Part shown: positions 15,699 to 24,491 of the stretch, one piece after another
Position numbering within the stretch: position 1 is the stretch's first letter
Layout: every line of letters starts with the position of its first letter
Assembly (NCBI RefSeq): GCF_012163135.1
Contig: NZ_JAAVUP010000001.1
Coordinates: 186,001 to 250,000 of the forward strand
DNA length: 64,000 nucleotides
Origin: Neoroseomonas oryzicola
Lineage (GTDB): Bacteria; Pseudomonadota; Alphaproteobacteria; Acetobacterales; Acetobacteraceae
Direction of reading: 5' to 3'
The notes under the pieces: model-generated
What the model saw: the letters and a program-made list of their open reading frames with translations, nothing else
What the model was told of the DNA's origin: nothing
Databases searched by the model: none
Position numbers and translations under genes: made by a program

Positions 15699-16886
15699 TC
15701 AGACGGCGCGGCTGTCGTGCAGCGCGGCCCGAGCCGCGTCGTCGTAGCCGAGTTCTTCGAGGATGGCATCCGTATCGGCGCCGAGCGGCCGCGGGGGCGC
15801 ATCCACGCGCGGCCCGCCATGGGCGAAGCCGAAGGCGGCGACGGGCACGGCGAAGGGGCCGTCCACGCCGGGCGCGGCCGCGAAGCGATGGGTCAGGCCG
15901 CGCGCGCTCAGGTGCGGATCGGCCAGCGCCTCGTCCATGCGGCGCACGCGGGCGGCGGGGACGTGGCGGGATTGCAGGAAGGCCTCCCATTCATCCGCGG
16001 TGCGGGTCAGCATGATCTCGCGCAGCGCTGCGGCCTCGGCGTCGCGCTGCGCGATGCGGTCCTCGTTTCGAGTCTTGGCCATCTCCGGTCGGCCGAGCGC
16101 CGTCCAGAGCCGCTTCTGCTGGCGCAGGTTCGACGCGCCGAGCATCACCATCCCGTCCTTCGTCGGATAGGCGGAGTTCGTCGCGTACTCATGGTCGTTG
16201 CCACGCGGCCGCGCCGGCCGTCCGGTGCGCGAATGCGCCGTGACGTGGGAGGCCATCATCATCATCGCGACGTCGAGCATCGCGAGGTCGATGCGCTGCC
16301 CCTTGCACGTCCGTTCGCGCTGGAACAACGCAGCCGAGAGCGCGAAGGCGCCCATCGTGCCCGTCGCGTAGTCGATCGCCGGGGCGCCGAGCTTGAGCGG
16401 GTTTACCTCCGGCGTGCCGGTGCAGGCCATGATGCCGGAGGTCGCCTGGATCACGTGGTCATAGGCAGTCTGCGTGCCGCGCGGCCCGCCCTGCCCGAAG
16501 GCGGAGATCGAGCAGTAGATCAGGCGTGGGTTCAGCGCCGAGAGCGCCTCGTAGCCGACGCCCAGCGCCTCGAAGGCGCCTGGGCGGTAGTTCTCGACCA
16601 GCACGTCGGCCCGCGCGACGAGGCGGCGGAACACCTCCCGCGCCGCCTCCTGCTTCAGGTCGAGCGTCAGCGATCGCTTGTTCGATCCCTGGGTGAGGAA
16701 ATACGTCCCCATGCCCGCCCGGTTCAGGTCCCAGTCCGGCCCGCTGCCGCGGCTTTGGTCCGGGTCGTCGGGATGCTCGACCTTGATGACCTCCGCACCC
16801 AGCAGGCCGAGCTGATAGGCGGCGAAGGGGCCGGCCAGCACATGCGTCGCATCGATGATGCGGATGCCTTCGAAGGGGCGGGTCAT
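15699..16886 (-). CDS. CaiB/BaiF family III CoA transferase (copy 1)
   Basis: A 395-residue enzyme that transfers CoA between acyl-CoA and a carboxylate through an aspartyl-CoA anhydride. The family start FEGIRIIDATHVLAGPFA, then GAEVIKVEHP, ENYRPG (98-103) and the probable catalytic aspartate D172 in AIDYATG are all present. RBS GAGGAG precedes the ATG at 16886. It lies 11 bases after a Bug binding-protein gene and 19 before the VOC gene. It differs clearly from copy 2 in the same operon, so the two likely act on different acids or donors. Substrates of this family (succinyl-, carnitinyl-, formyl-, itaconyl-CoA) cannot be told by motif. Confidence 0.93.
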   Translation of the reverse strand: MTRPFEGIRIIDATHVLAGPFAAYQLGLLGAEVIKVEHPDDPDQSRGSGPDWDLNRAGMGTYFLTQGSNKRSLTLDLKQEAAREVFRRLVARADVLVENYRPGAFEALGVGYEALSALNPRLIYCSISAFGQGGPRGTQTAYDHVIQATSGIMACTGTPEVNPLKLGAPAIDYATGTMGAFALSAALFQRERTCKGQRIDLAMLDVAMMMMASHVTAHSRTGRPARPRGNDHEYATNSAYPTKDGMVMLGASNLRQQKRLWTALGRPEMAKTRNEDRIAQRDAEAAALREIMLTRTADEWEAFLQSRHVPAARVRRMDEALADPHLSARGLTHRFAAAPGVDGPFAVPVAAFGFAHGGPRVDAPPRPLGADTDAILEELGYDDAARAALHDSRAV

Positions 16887-16897
16887 GGCGCGCTCCT

Positions 16898-17866
16898 CTA
16901 GCCCAGGGTGACGTTGGCGCGGCGGATCAGCGCGCCCCAGCGTTCGCGCTCGGCGGCGATGTAGGCGCCGAACTCCGCGGGCGCCATCGGATGGGCGACG
17001 GCGCCCTCGGTTTCGAGGCGCGCGCGGAAGGGCGCCTCGCCGAGGATGCGGGTGCAGGCCTCGTTCAGCCGTGCAACCAGCGGCGCCGGCGTGCCGGGCG
17101 GGGCGACGATGCCGTACCACTGCAGCACGTCGAAGCCGGGCACGCCCTGCTCGGCGATGGTCGGGATGTCGTTCGCCGAGGGCAAGCGCTGCAGCGAGGA
17201 AATGCCCAGCGCCCGCAACTGCCCCGCCCGCACCGGCGGCAGCGCCGGCGGCCCGCCGGTCATGGTGAGCTGGATGGTGCCGGAGATGAGGTCCGTCATC
17301 ATCGGCCCGGTGCCGCGATAGGGCACATGGGTCATGTCGGTGCCCGTCGCCTCCATGAAGGCGACCATGGAGATATGCGCGGCACTGCCATTGCCGCCGC
17401 TGCCATAGGTCAGCACCCCCGGCTGGCGCTTCGCCAGCGCGACGAGAGAGGGCACGTCGGTCGCTTCCAGCCGGTTCGTCACCACCAGGAAGTTCGCGAC
17501 ATTCGCGACCAGCGCGACGGGCACGAAGCCTGCGATGTCGAAGGTCAGGTTGCGATACAGCGCCGGGTTCGCCGCCAGCGTCCCGATGTGGCCCATCATC
17601 AGCGTGTGGCCGTCGGGCGCCGCGCGGAAGACCTGTTCCGACCCCAACGTGCCGCCGGCGCCGGGCCGGTTGTCCACGATGAAGGGCTGGCCGAAGATCT
17701 CCGACAGCCGCTGCGCCATGGCGCGGGCGAGGATGTCGGTCGAGCCGCCGGGCGTGAAGGGCACGACCAGGCGCACCGGCCGGTCCGGCCAAGTCTGCGC
17801 CCGGGCCACTGTCAGCGGCGCCAGTGTGGCGGCCGCGATGGCGGTGCGGCGGGTGATGCTCGTCAT
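16898..17866 (-). CDS. Bug-family periplasmic tricarboxylate-type binding protein (copy 1)
   Basis: A 322-residue periplasmic solute-binding protein of the Bug/TctC family, with an export signal (RRTAIAAATLAPLTVARA, with a TRR motif that may be Tat) and the family's WPDRPVRLVVPFTPGGSTDI and NRPGAGGTLG loops that bind carboxylate ligands. Bug proteins bind small carboxylates, amides or amino acids for TctAB-type transporters. No membrane partners are adjacent, so it may dock to transporter subunits encoded elsewhere or act as a sensor. Its ATG overlaps the stop of CaiB copy 2 (ATGA), tying it to the catabolic run. Confidence 0.92.
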   Translation of the reverse strand: MTSITRRTAIAAATLAPLTVARAQTWPDRPVRLVVPFTPGGSTDILARAMAQRLSEIFGQPFIVDNRPGAGGTLGSEQVFRAAPDGHTLMMGHIGTLAANPALYRNLTFDIAGFVPVALVANVANFLVVTNRLEATDVPSLVALAKRQPGVLTYGSGGNGSAAHISMVAFMEATGTDMTHVPYRGTGPMMTDLISGTIQLTMTGGPPALPPVRAGQLRALGISSLQRLPSANDIPTIAEQGVPGFDVLQWYGIVAPPGTPAPLVARLNEACTRILGEAPFRARLETEGAVAHPMAPAEFGAYIAAERERWGALIRRANVTLG

Positions 17867-19065
17867 GGCTTCGCCTCGATCAGCACGCCGTCCGCGCGCA
17901 GGGCCTCGATCTCCTCCGCGCTCAACCCCGCCGCGGCCAGCACCGCGGCGCCATCCGCGCCGAGCCGCGGTGCGGGCGCGCGCGCCGGTGCGGTGCCACC
18001 CGAAAAATAGTTCGGCGCGCCGATCGCCCAGGTCGCGCCTTCGGTCGGGTGCTCCTCCTCGCGCACCATGCCCACCGCGCGCAGATGCGGGTCGTCGATC
18101 AGCGAGGCAATGGTGTTGTAGGGCGAGGCCGGCACGTCCACGCGGTCGAAGATCTCGAGCCACTCCGCCGTCGTCTTCCCGCCGAGGGAGCTCGCGCGGA
18201 TGTGGAAGTACTCCTTGGTGTGCTGCACGCGCTGGGCGATCGTCGCGAAGCGCGGGTCGGTCTTGAGCTCCGGCCTGCCGATCGCGTCGAAGAAGGCGTG
18301 CGCCTGCGCGTCGGTGTTCGCGGAGATGCAGATATAGCCGTCCTTCGTCGGCAGCGGCTTGCCGTCCGGGCTCAGTACGCGATGGTCGCCGGGCGGGCCG
18401 AGCGGCGGGCGGAACGAATGCGCGCCGAGATGCTCCTGCATGATGTAGGCGGCCATGTTCTCGAACATCGGCACCTCGATCGCCTCGCCGAGGCCGGTCT
18501 TCTCGCGGCGGTAGAGCGCGAAACCGATCATCTGCGCGGCGATCAGACCGACGGTGTGATCGGCGACGAGGAAGGGCACGTAGCGCGGCTCGCCGGTCGA
18601 AGCTTCGAAGCAGCCGGCGACGCCGGAGACGCCCTGGATGACCGTGTCGTAGGCCGGCCGCCCGGCATAGGGGCCGCCGGTCCCGAAGCCGGTGATGGAA
18701 CAATGGATCAGCCGCGGCGCGGCGGCGCGCAGGCTTTCGGCATCGACGCCGAGGCGCTGCTGCGCGTCGGGTCGGATGTTGGTGACGAAGACGTCGACGG
18801 TCGCCGCGAGCCGCTTCAGCGCAGCGATGCCCGCCGGCTTCTTGAGGTCGATCGCGATCGACTTCTTGCCTCGGTTGAAGTTGAGGAACTTGCCGTTCAT
18901 CCCCGGGCTGCGCCCCTTGCCGGCCAGGGAGCGCAGCAGGTCGCCCGAGGGCGCTTCGATCTTGATGACCTCCGCGCCGTGTTCGCAAAGCACATGCGTG
19001 CAGATCGGCCCCACCACCACGGCGGAGAGATCGAGGACGCGGATGCCGTCGAGGGGACCGGCCAT
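17863..19065 (-). CDS. CaiB/BaiF family III CoA transferase (copy 2)
   Basis: A 400-residue CoA transferase. Family landmarks are LDGIRVLDLS, GAEVIKIEAP, NIRPDAQQRLG and the probable catalytic D169 in VADHTVG, the same residue number as in formyl-CoA transferase. The C-terminal region has EHPTEGATWAIGAPNYFSG, as in many succinyl-CoA:acid CoA transferases. It starts one base after the stop of the hydratase gene and overlaps the Bug gene after it. Pairing with a MaoC-type hydratase suggests that it activates an unsaturated or hydroxy acid that the hydratase then converts. Confidence 0.93.
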   Translation of the reverse strand: MAGPLDGIRVLDLSAVVVGPICTHVLCEHGAEVIKIEAPSGDLLRSLAGKGRSPGMNGKFLNFNRGKKSIAIDLKKPAGIAALKRLAATVDVFVTNIRPDAQQRLGVDAESLRAAAPRLIHCSITGFGTGGPYAGRPAYDTVIQGVSGVAGCFEASTGEPRYVPFLVADHTVGLIAAQMIGFALYRREKTGLGEAIEVPMFENMAAYIMQEHLGAHSFRPPLGPPGDHRVLSPDGKPLPTKDGYICISANTDAQAHAFFDAIGRPELKTDPRFATIAQRVQHTKEYFHIRASSLGGKTTAEWLEIFDRVDVPASPYNTIASLIDDPHLRAVGMVREEEHPTEGATWAIGAPNYFSGGTAPARAPAPRLGADGAAVLAAAGLSAEEIEALRADGVLIEAKP

Positions 19066-19066
19066 C

Positions 19067-19912
19067 TCAGCCGATCCTCGTCCGGATGCGGATGGCCATG
19101 GCGCCATCCTCCTTTTCCACCCAGAGGGCGCGCTGGCCCTCGGCGTCGGGGGCCTCGCCACACAGGAAGGCGGGGCGGTCGCAGAAGACGGGCTGCATGG
19201 TGCGGGCCTCGTAGGATCGGATCTGCGCGCCGGGGTGGCGGCGCAGCAGCGCCTCGAACAGGAACAGGGTGCTGACGCTGCCGTTGACGACGAGCCCCGG
19301 ATAGCCCTCGACGTCGCGGGCGTAGTCCGCGTCGTAGTGGATGCGGTGGCCGTTGAAGGCGAGTGCCGAGAAGCGGAACAGCATCACCGGATCCGGCGCC
19401 CAGGAATCCCGCCATTCAGCGGTGGGCACGGCGACGGGCTTCTCGGGCGGCGCCGGCGCGTTCCGCTTGGCCTCGAGATAGGCGATGTCCTGCTCCTCGA
19501 CCGCGGCTAGGCCCTGAGGGCCGGTGATAGTGTGGCGGAGCATGACGAAGATCATCGCGCCGCTGCGCCCGACCTTGGGCGTGATGGCGGCGATCGCGGT
19601 CTCGCGTTCCAGCGCGTCGCCCACGCGCGGGGCCGCGTGGTAGGTCAGGCGCCGCCCGCCCAGCATGCGGCGGGGCAGGGGCACGGGGGGCAGGAAATCG
19701 CCCTTGGCCGGATGCCCGTCCGGGCCGAGCGCAGATTGCGGCGCGGCGTCGTCGAACAGGATCGACAGCCAATGGTTCGGCACCGGCGCGCCGCGGTCGA
19801 GCGCGACATCGGTGCGGTCGGTCAGCGCGGCCATGCGGCGGACGAGCGGCGTGGCCATCTCATCCGCCACGCGGCGGGTGCGGCCGACCCAGGATTGCAG
19901 GTCCCCGGTCAT
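19067..19912 (-). CDS. MaoC/HTD2-like acyl-CoA hydratase with FAS1-type N-terminal domain (copy 1)
   Basis: A 281-residue double hot-dog protein of the HTD2/mesaconyl-CoA-hydratase type. The N-terminal dehydratase-like half contains PNHWLSILFDD and GDFLPPVPLPRRMLGG. The C-terminal half has the hydratase motif FNGHRIHYD (186-194) followed by VEGYPGLVV. It should add or remove water across the C2-C3 bond of a CoA thioester. Relatives work on mesaconyl-C4-CoA or itaconyl-CoA. After PGLVV the common HGP is replaced by NGS. A paralogue lies in the 26.3-29.4 kb operon. Its ATG overlaps the stop of the amidohydrolase gene by four bases. Confidence 0.87.
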   Translation of the reverse strand: MTGDLQSWVGRTRRVADEMATPLVRRMAALTDRTDVALDRGAPVPNHWLSILFDDAAPQSALGPDGHPAKGDFLPPVPLPRRMLGGRRLTYHAAPRVGDALERETAIAAITPKVGRSGAMIFVMLRHTITGPQGLAAVEEQDIAYLEAKRNAPAPPEKPVAVPTAEWRDSWAPDPVMLFRFSALAFNGHRIHYDADYARDVEGYPGLVVNGSVSTLFLFEALLRRHPGAQIRSYEARTMQPVFCDRPAFLCGEAPDAEGQRALWVEKEDGAMAIRIRTRIG

Positions 19913-20748
19913 GCGAAGCCGTAGAGCCGCGCGGGATTGTCGACCAGCACGCGCCGCAGCGCGGCGGCGTCCCCGAACTTGGGCAGCAGGTCCACGAGGT
20001 CGGCCTCGTCCGGTTCCCACCGGACATTCGGATGCGGCCAGTCGGTGCCCCAGAGGGCGCGGTCCGGCGCCGCCTCGATCAGCCGCCGCGCGAAGGGGAT
20101 GGCATCGCGGAAGGGCGGGCCGGCCGCCGAGATGCGCTCGGCGCCCGAGACCTTCACCCACCAGTTCGGCTGCTTCAGCAGGTCGAGCAGGATGCGGAAG
20201 GCGGGGTGGTCCATCCCCTCCGGCACCGGCACGCGGCCCATATGGTCGACGACGACGGTCAGGCGCAGGCTGCGCAGCAATGCCTCGAAGGCGAGGATGC
20301 TGCCGGCGTCGAGGTGCAGCACCAGGTGCCATCCCATCCCGGCGATGCGATCCGCCGTGCGCTTCAGCAGGGCGAGGTCCGGCACGCCGCCGAGGTGCTG
20401 CAGGAAGCCGAAGCGCACGCCGCGCACGCCGCCGTCGTGCAGGGCCTTGTACTCGGCATCGCCGAAGGTCTCGTCCACCAGCGCGACGCCGCGCCAGGCG
20501 CCGTTGCTGGCCGCGATGGCGTCCAGCATCGCCCGGTTGTCCGATTTGTAGACGGTGGTCTGCACGATCACCGCGCGGTCGATGCCGAGCCGCGCATGCA
20601 GCGCGACCAGGTCGTCGCGGTTGCGCTCGGGCGGCGTGTATGGGGCGCCCTTGGCGACGGGGTAGCGGTCGAAGGGCCCCCAGATGTGCACATGCGTGTC
20701 GCAGGTGCCGCGCGGCAGGACGAAGGTCGGTCGACGTTCGGAGGCCAT
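19909..20748 (-). CDS. LigI-like amidohydrolase-2 family hydrolase (copy 1)
   Basis: A 279-residue TIM-barrel metal hydrolase of the amidohydrolase-2 family, closest in pattern to 2-pyrone-4,6-dicarboxylate lactonase (LigI) and other lactonases. H19 and H21 (CDTHVHIWGP) are the N-terminal HxH motif, VVDHMGR is at 167-173, and D236 in WGTDWPHP is the catalytic aspartate. LigI proteins need no metal despite the motif. It has about 40 percent visible similarity over most blocks to the next gene (estimated by eye) and lies two bases from it. Lactone, pyrone or similar hydrolysis upstream of the CoA transferases is inferred. Confidence 0.87.
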   Translation of the reverse strand: MASERRPTFVLPRGTCDTHVHIWGPFDRYPVAKGAPYTPPERNRDDLVALHARLGIDRAVIVQTTVYKSDNRAMLDAIAASNGAWRGVALVDETFGDAEYKALHDGGVRGVRFGFLQHLGGVPDLALLKRTADRIAGMGWHLVLHLDAGSILAFEALLRSLRLTVVVDHMGRVPVPEGMDHPAFRILLDLLKQPNWWVKVSGAERISAAGPPFRDAIPFARRLIEAAPDRALWGTDWPHPNVRWEPDEADLVDLLPKFGDAAALRRVLVDNPARLYGFA

Positions 20749-20750
20749 GG

Positions 20751-21602
20751 TCAGATCGCCGGGAAGTCGTAGAGCCGCGCGGGCGTGTCGGTCAGGATCT
20801 TCCGCCGCAGCACCGGATCGCGCGTCCAGTCGAGGAAGACCTCGAGCAGCCGCTTCGCGTCGGGCCGCCCGCCATCGGGGCGCGGATGCGGCCAGTCGGT
20901 GCCCCAGACCAGCGCATCGGGATTGGCCGCGACCAGCGCGTCGTGGAACGGCTTGGCTTCCAGGTAGTCCGGCTTGGTCGCGCCGAGCCGGTAGGTCCCC
21001 GACAACTTGGCCATGTAGCGGCCTTCGCCCACGCCGCGGACCAGCGCCTGGAAGCCGGAGTCGTTGGTGCCGTGGCTGTGGTGCAGGCGGCCCATATGGT
21101 CCACCACGATCGGCACCGGCACCTTGGCCAGGCGCGGCTCGAGTTCCGGCAGGTGTCGCGCGTCGATCCAGAGCTGCAGATGCCAGCCCAGTTCCTTCAT
21201 CAGCGGGAAGAAGGGCTCGATCTCGGCCAGGCGGACGCCGCCGTGATAGGCGGCGACGCCGTCGCGGCGGTATTCGTTCGCGCGCAGTCCGCGGATGCCG
21301 TCGCGGTGCATCGCGCGCAGCGTCTCGGCCGTTGCTTCCTGGCCGACCACGGCCACGCCTCTCAGACGCTCCGGCGCGCGGCGCAGCGCATCCAGCGTGC
21401 AGGCATTGTCGCGGTCATAGGCCGAGGGCTGCACGATCACGCCGCGATCCAGTTCCAGCCGGTCGAGCAGCGCGAGGTAGTCCTCGAGCGTCTCGTCCTC
21501 CGGCGTGTAGGACCGCGGTTCGGCATAGGGGAACTTCGCCGCCGGGCCGAAGATGTGGCAGTGGCAGTCGGTGGCACCCGGCGGGGTCTCGCGCGTGCTC
21601 AT
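20751..21602 (-). CDS. LigI-like amidohydrolase-2 family hydrolase (copy 2)
   Basis: A 283-residue tandem paralogue of the previous entry. Motifs are H14-x-H16 (TDCHCHIFGP), VVDHMGR (167-173) and D236 in WGTDWPHP at the same number as copy 1. The blocks ELGWHLQLWID and LTDTPARLYDFP also match. Differences in the loops after strands 3 and 7 suggest different substrates, so the two may handle successive lactones or two isomers. Its start overlaps the stop of the Bug gene upstream by four bases. Confidence 0.87.
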   Translation of the reverse strand: MSTRETPPGATDCHCHIFGPAAKFPYAEPRSYTPEDETLEDYLALLDRLELDRGVIVQPSAYDRDNACTLDALRRAPERLRGVAVVGQEATAETLRAMHRDGIRGLRANEYRRDGVAAYHGGVRLAEIEPFFPLMKELGWHLQLWIDARHLPELEPRLAKVPVPIVVDHMGRLHHSHGTNDSGFQALVRGVGEGRYMAKLSGTYRLGATKPDYLEAKPFHDALVAANPDALVWGTDWPHPRPDGGRPDAKRLLEVFLDWTRDPVLRRKILTDTPARLYDFPAI

Positions 21603-22579
21603 TCGGGGCGGATCTCCGCGGCCTGGGCGGCGGCGCGCGACTTCGCCAGGTCCGCCGCGATGAAGGCGGCGAAGCCGGCGGGGGTCGCGAGGGCGTCGCT
21701 GGCCGCTTCGCCGCCCATGGCCGTCATGCGGTTGCGGAACTCGCTCTCGGCGACGATCGCCGCCATGGCGGCGCCGAGGGCGCGCATGGCCTCGGCCGGC
21801 GTCCCCGTCGGCGCGAGCAGCCCGACATAGGAGGCCGCGGTGAAGCCGGCGATGCCCTGCTCGATCATCGTCGGGGCCTCGGGCAGCGCAGGCAGGCGCG
21901 CAGCGGAGGCGACGGCGATGATGCGTGCCTTGCCGTCACGCTGCAGCGGCAGGGCGGTCGAGAACTCGGTGAACAGCATCGGCAGGTTGCCCGCGAGGAA
22001 ATCCGGCACCGCCGCCCCGCCGCCGCGATAGGGCACGTGCAGCAGGCGCGCGCCGCTCGCCGCCTTGAAGGATTCGAGGGCGAGGTGCGTGGCGCTCGCC
22101 ACGCCCGCCGTGCCGATGCCGATCGCCTCGGAGGCCGCGCGCGACGCCGCGACGACGTCCGCCACGCTGCGATAGGGCGCGTTCGGCTGCACCACCAGGC
22201 AATGCGGCACCTGCATCGCCATCCCGATGGGCGCGAAGTCGCGCACCGGGTCGTAGGGCAGCCGCGCCTGCACCACCGGGTTCACGCTCAGCGGCCCGTT
22301 CGATCCGATCAGCAGCGTGTACCCGTCCGGCCGGGAGCGGGCGACGGCTTCGGCCCCCACGCCCCCTCCGGCGCCGGGGCGGTTCTCGACCACGACCGGC
22401 TGGCCGAGCTTGTCCTGCAGGCGCTGCTGCAGGATGCGCCCGACGACATCGGCATTGCCGCCGGGCGCGAAGGGCACGATCACGCGGACGGGGCGGTCGG
22501 GCCAGGGCGCCTGGGCCCGGGCCGCGCCGGTGGCGGCGAGGGCGGCGCCCCCGGCCAGCAGCGCGCGGCGGCTGGTCAT
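21599..22579 (-). CDS. Bug-family periplasmic tricarboxylate-type binding protein (copy 2)
   Basis: A 326-residue binding protein that begins the nine-gene minus-strand run. The signal peptide is [22 protein letters not shown], with an RR pair that could be Tat. The mature protein has [20 protein letters not shown] and [12 protein letters not shown], the ligand-binding loops of Bug proteins. The start at 22579 gives the full signal peptide. It is divergent from the DapA-like gene, with 129 bases between. As first gene it should report or import the pathway substrate, presumably a small carboxylate or lactone; TctA/TctB partners are not in the window. Confidence 0.92.
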   Translation of the reverse strand: MTSRRALLAGGAALAATGAARAQAPWPDRPVRVIVPFAPGGNADVVGRILQQRLQDKLGQPVVVENRPGAGGGVGAEAVARSRPDGYTLLIGSNGPLSVNPVVQARLPYDPVRDFAPIGMAMQVPHCLVVQPNAPYRSVADVVAASRAASEAIGIGTAGVASATHLALESFKAASGARLLHVPYRGGGAAVPDFLAGNLPMLFTEFSTALPLQRDGKARIIAVASAARLPALPEAPTMIEQGIAGFTAASYVGLLAPTGTPAEAMRALGAAMAAIVAESEFRNRMTAMGGEAASDALATPAGFAAFIAADLAKSRAAAQAAEIRPE

Positions 22580-22708
22580 CGGATGTTTCCTCCGGTCGTT
22601 CCTGGACGGGCCGAGATATGCCACGCCGCCGGACGGCTTCAAAGGCGGCCCCCTGTGACGGGTCGCGGCGGCGCGGCTATGGTGTGCGGGTTCTCCAGCC
22701 GGAAGGTA

Positions 22709-23638
22709 ATGGCCATGCTCGACCGTTCCGCCAAGGGCGTCTTCGTGATCGCGCCCACGCCGTTCATGCCCGACGGGTCGCTCGACCTCGGCAGCACCGA
22801 CCGCATGACGGATGCCTTCATCGCCGCCGGGGCCGCGGGCATGACCATCCTCGGCGTGATGGGGGAGGCGCCGAAGCTGACCGAGGCCGAGAGCCTCGCC
22901 TTCGTCGATCGCGTCATCAAGCGCACCGCCGGGCGCATCCCCGTGGTGGTCGGTGCTTCCGCGCCGGGCTTCGCGCAGATGAAGGCGATCGCGCGCGGGT
23001 CGATGGATCTCGGCGCGGCCGGGATCATGGTCTCGCCGACGCCGGGCCTGAAGGGGGACGAGGCCGTCATCTCCTACATCGCCCAGGCGATGGACGTGGT
23101 CGATGCGCCCTTCGTGCTGCAGGACTATCCGCAGCTCACCAATGTCACCATGACCGCGCCGATGATCGCGCGCATGGCGCAGGACCAGCGCATGGTGATG
23201 CTGAAGGCCGAGGATTGGCCCGGCCTCGACAAGCTGACCGCGATCCGCCGGCTCGAGGCCGAGGGCAAGATGCCGCGCGTGTCGATCCTGGGCGGCGTCG
23301 GCGGCCAGTTCCTGCCCGAGGAACTCGCGCGCGGCGCCGACGGCATCATGACCGGCTACGCCTTCCCCGAGATGCTGGTGAATGTCTGCAAGCTGATGTG
23401 GGCCGGCCAGCGCGACGCGGCGCAGGACCTGTTCGACCTGCACCTGCCGCTGATCCGGACGGAAGTGCAGCCGGGCCTCGGCCTGGCGATCCGCAAGTAT
23501 GTCCTGAAGCGTCGCGGCATCATCGCGCACGACACGCTGCGCGCGCCGGGGCCGAAGCTGACGCCGGAGACGGTGGCGGAAGTCGACTACCTGCTCGCTC
23601 GCCTGTCGCGCACGCAGCCGCTCGCGGCCGCGGCCTGA
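22709..23638 (+). CDS. Dihydrodipicolinate synthase/N-acetylneuraminate lyase family protein
   Basis: A 309-residue class I aldolase TIM barrel. The Schiff-base lysine is probably K166 in VMLKAEDW, with Y140 in LQDYP as the proton relay. The substrate-binding loop reads [10 protein letters not shown] (49-58), not the GTTGE of true DapA, so this is unlikely to be the lysine-pathway enzyme. Members of this subgroup cleave or form 2-oxo acid aldols. The ATG at 22709 has GGAAGG just upstream; a second ATG two codons later is possible. It is transcribed away from the catabolic run, and so might belong to the same regulon. The small gene after it overlaps by one base. Confidence 0.88.
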   Translation: MAMLDRSAKGVFVIAPTPFMPDGSLDLGSTDRMTDAFIAAGAAGMTILGVMGEAPKLTEAESLAFVDRVIKRTAGRIPVVVGASAPGFAQMKAIARGSMDLGAAGIMVSPTPGLKGDEAVISYIAQAMDVVDAPFVLQDYPQLTNVTMTAPMIARMAQDQRMVMLKAEDWPGLDKLTAIRRLEAEGKMPRVSILGGVGGQFLPEELARGADGIMTGYAFPEMLVNVCKLMWAGQRDAAQDLFDLHLPLIRTEVQPGLGLAIRKYVLKRRGIIAHDTLRAPGPKLTPETVAEVDYLLARLSRTQPLAAAA

Positions 23639-23907
23639 TGGATCCGGCGGCGCTGACGCAGCGCGCGGAGGCCGAGGGGCTTCCACCGCTGCTCGCCGCG
23701 CTGTGGTGGGATGCGCGCGGGGACTGGGCCCGCGCGCATGAGATCGCGCAATCCGTCGAGACCGCGGAGGGGTCCTGGGTGCACGCCTATCTGCACCGCA
23801 AGGAAGGCGATCTCGGCAATGCGGACTACTGGTATCGCCGCGCAGGGCGGCGCCGGCCTGGCGTGACGCTGGCGGAGGAATGGGCGGACCTCGTCCGCGC
23901 CTTCTAG
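23638..23907 (+). CDS. Small conserved helical protein, 89 aa
   Basis: An 89-residue alpha-helical protein of unknown function. It is rich in Trp ([32 protein letters not shown]) and its pattern [20 protein letters not shown] is one I know from many proteobacterial hypothetical proteins; it resembles a pair of TPR/Sel1-like helices. It starts within the DapA-like stop (TGATG), so it is coupled to it. Its stop codon TAG shares the palindrome CTAG with the opposing lrp-like gene, so the two converge with overlapping ends. Confidence 0.75.
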   Translation: MDPAALTQRAEAEGLPPLLAALWWDARGDWARAHEIAQSVETAEGSWVHAYLHRKEGDLGNADYWYRRAGRRRPGVTLAEEWADLVRAF

Positions 23908-24356
23908 TTCCGGCTGCCGATGACCCGCCGGATGGCAAACGACGACTGGATCCGCGCCACGCCGGGCAGCCGCGACAGCTGTTCCTTGTGGATGCGTTCG
24001 TAGTCGGCGGCGTCGCGCGCCTCGACGCGCAGCAGGTAGTCCGACATGCCGGTCATCAGGTAGCACTCGCGCACCTCCGGCAGCCGGCGCACCGAGGCTT
24101 CGAAGCGCGAGAGGTGTTCCTCCGTCTGCCGGTCGAGCGTGATCTGCACGATCACCGTGACCGTGTCGCGCGCCTCCGGTTCCTCGATGATGGCGGTGTA
24201 GCCGCGGATCACCCCGCTGCGCTCGAGCAGCCGGAGCCGCCGCAGGCAGGCCGATTGCGACAGGCCGACCGCTTCGGCCAGCGCGGCATTGGTGATGCGC
24301 CCATCCTGGCGGAGGGCGCGGAGGATCCGCAGGTCGGCGTCGTCGAGGCTTGGCAT
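23904..24356 (-). CDS. Lrp/AsnC-family transcriptional regulator
   Basis: A 150-residue regulator with an N-terminal winged helix-turn-helix (about residues 5-50, [19 protein letters not shown]) and a C-terminal RAM ligand-binding domain ([19 protein letters not shown] to [13 protein letters not shown]). Lrp/AsnC proteins oligomerise and respond to amino acids. It lies back-to-back with dadA, with 135 bases between, so it probably senses alanine or a related amino acid and controls dadA, as DadR does in other proteobacteria. ATG 24356 gives the usual [12 protein letters not shown] start; a longer start would add an unconserved stretch. Confidence 0.92.
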   Translation of the reverse strand: MPSLDDADLRILRALRQDGRITNAALAEAVGLSQSACLRRLRLLERSGVIRGYTAIIEEPEARDTVTVIVQITLDRQTEEHLSRFEASVRRLPEVRECYLMTGMSDYLLRVEARDAADYERIHKEQLSRLPGVARIQSSFAIRRVIGSRN

Positions 24357-24368
24357 GATCTGCGACAG

Positions 24369-24435
24369 TTTGGCAGTTCCTGCGCCTCCGAGCCAGCCGT
24401 ATGGCGAAAGCTGCGAAGCTTTGGCAGCACTTGCG
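24369..24435. promoter_or_regulatory. Candidate Lrp-type operator between the regulator and dadA
   Basis: Within the divergent 135-base gap there are two copies of TTTGGCAG-N5-GCG, at 24369-24384 and 24420-24435, exactly 51 bases apart, near five helical turns. Between them is a perfect inverted repeat AAAGCT-GCGA-AGCTTT (24407-24422). Such phased repeats suit Lrp octamers; that this regulator binds them is an inference. Confidence 0.45.
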
Positions 24436-24491
24436 AAGCGCAAACGCCCCATCATTGCCGCATCGCAGCAGTCTTGCGGAGCGGATCCCCC

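Noticed and set aside
22709-23638. Lysine-pathway dapA
   Set aside because: The GTTGE pyruvate-binding loop is replaced by GVMGE and the context is catabolic, so only the superfamily is assigned.
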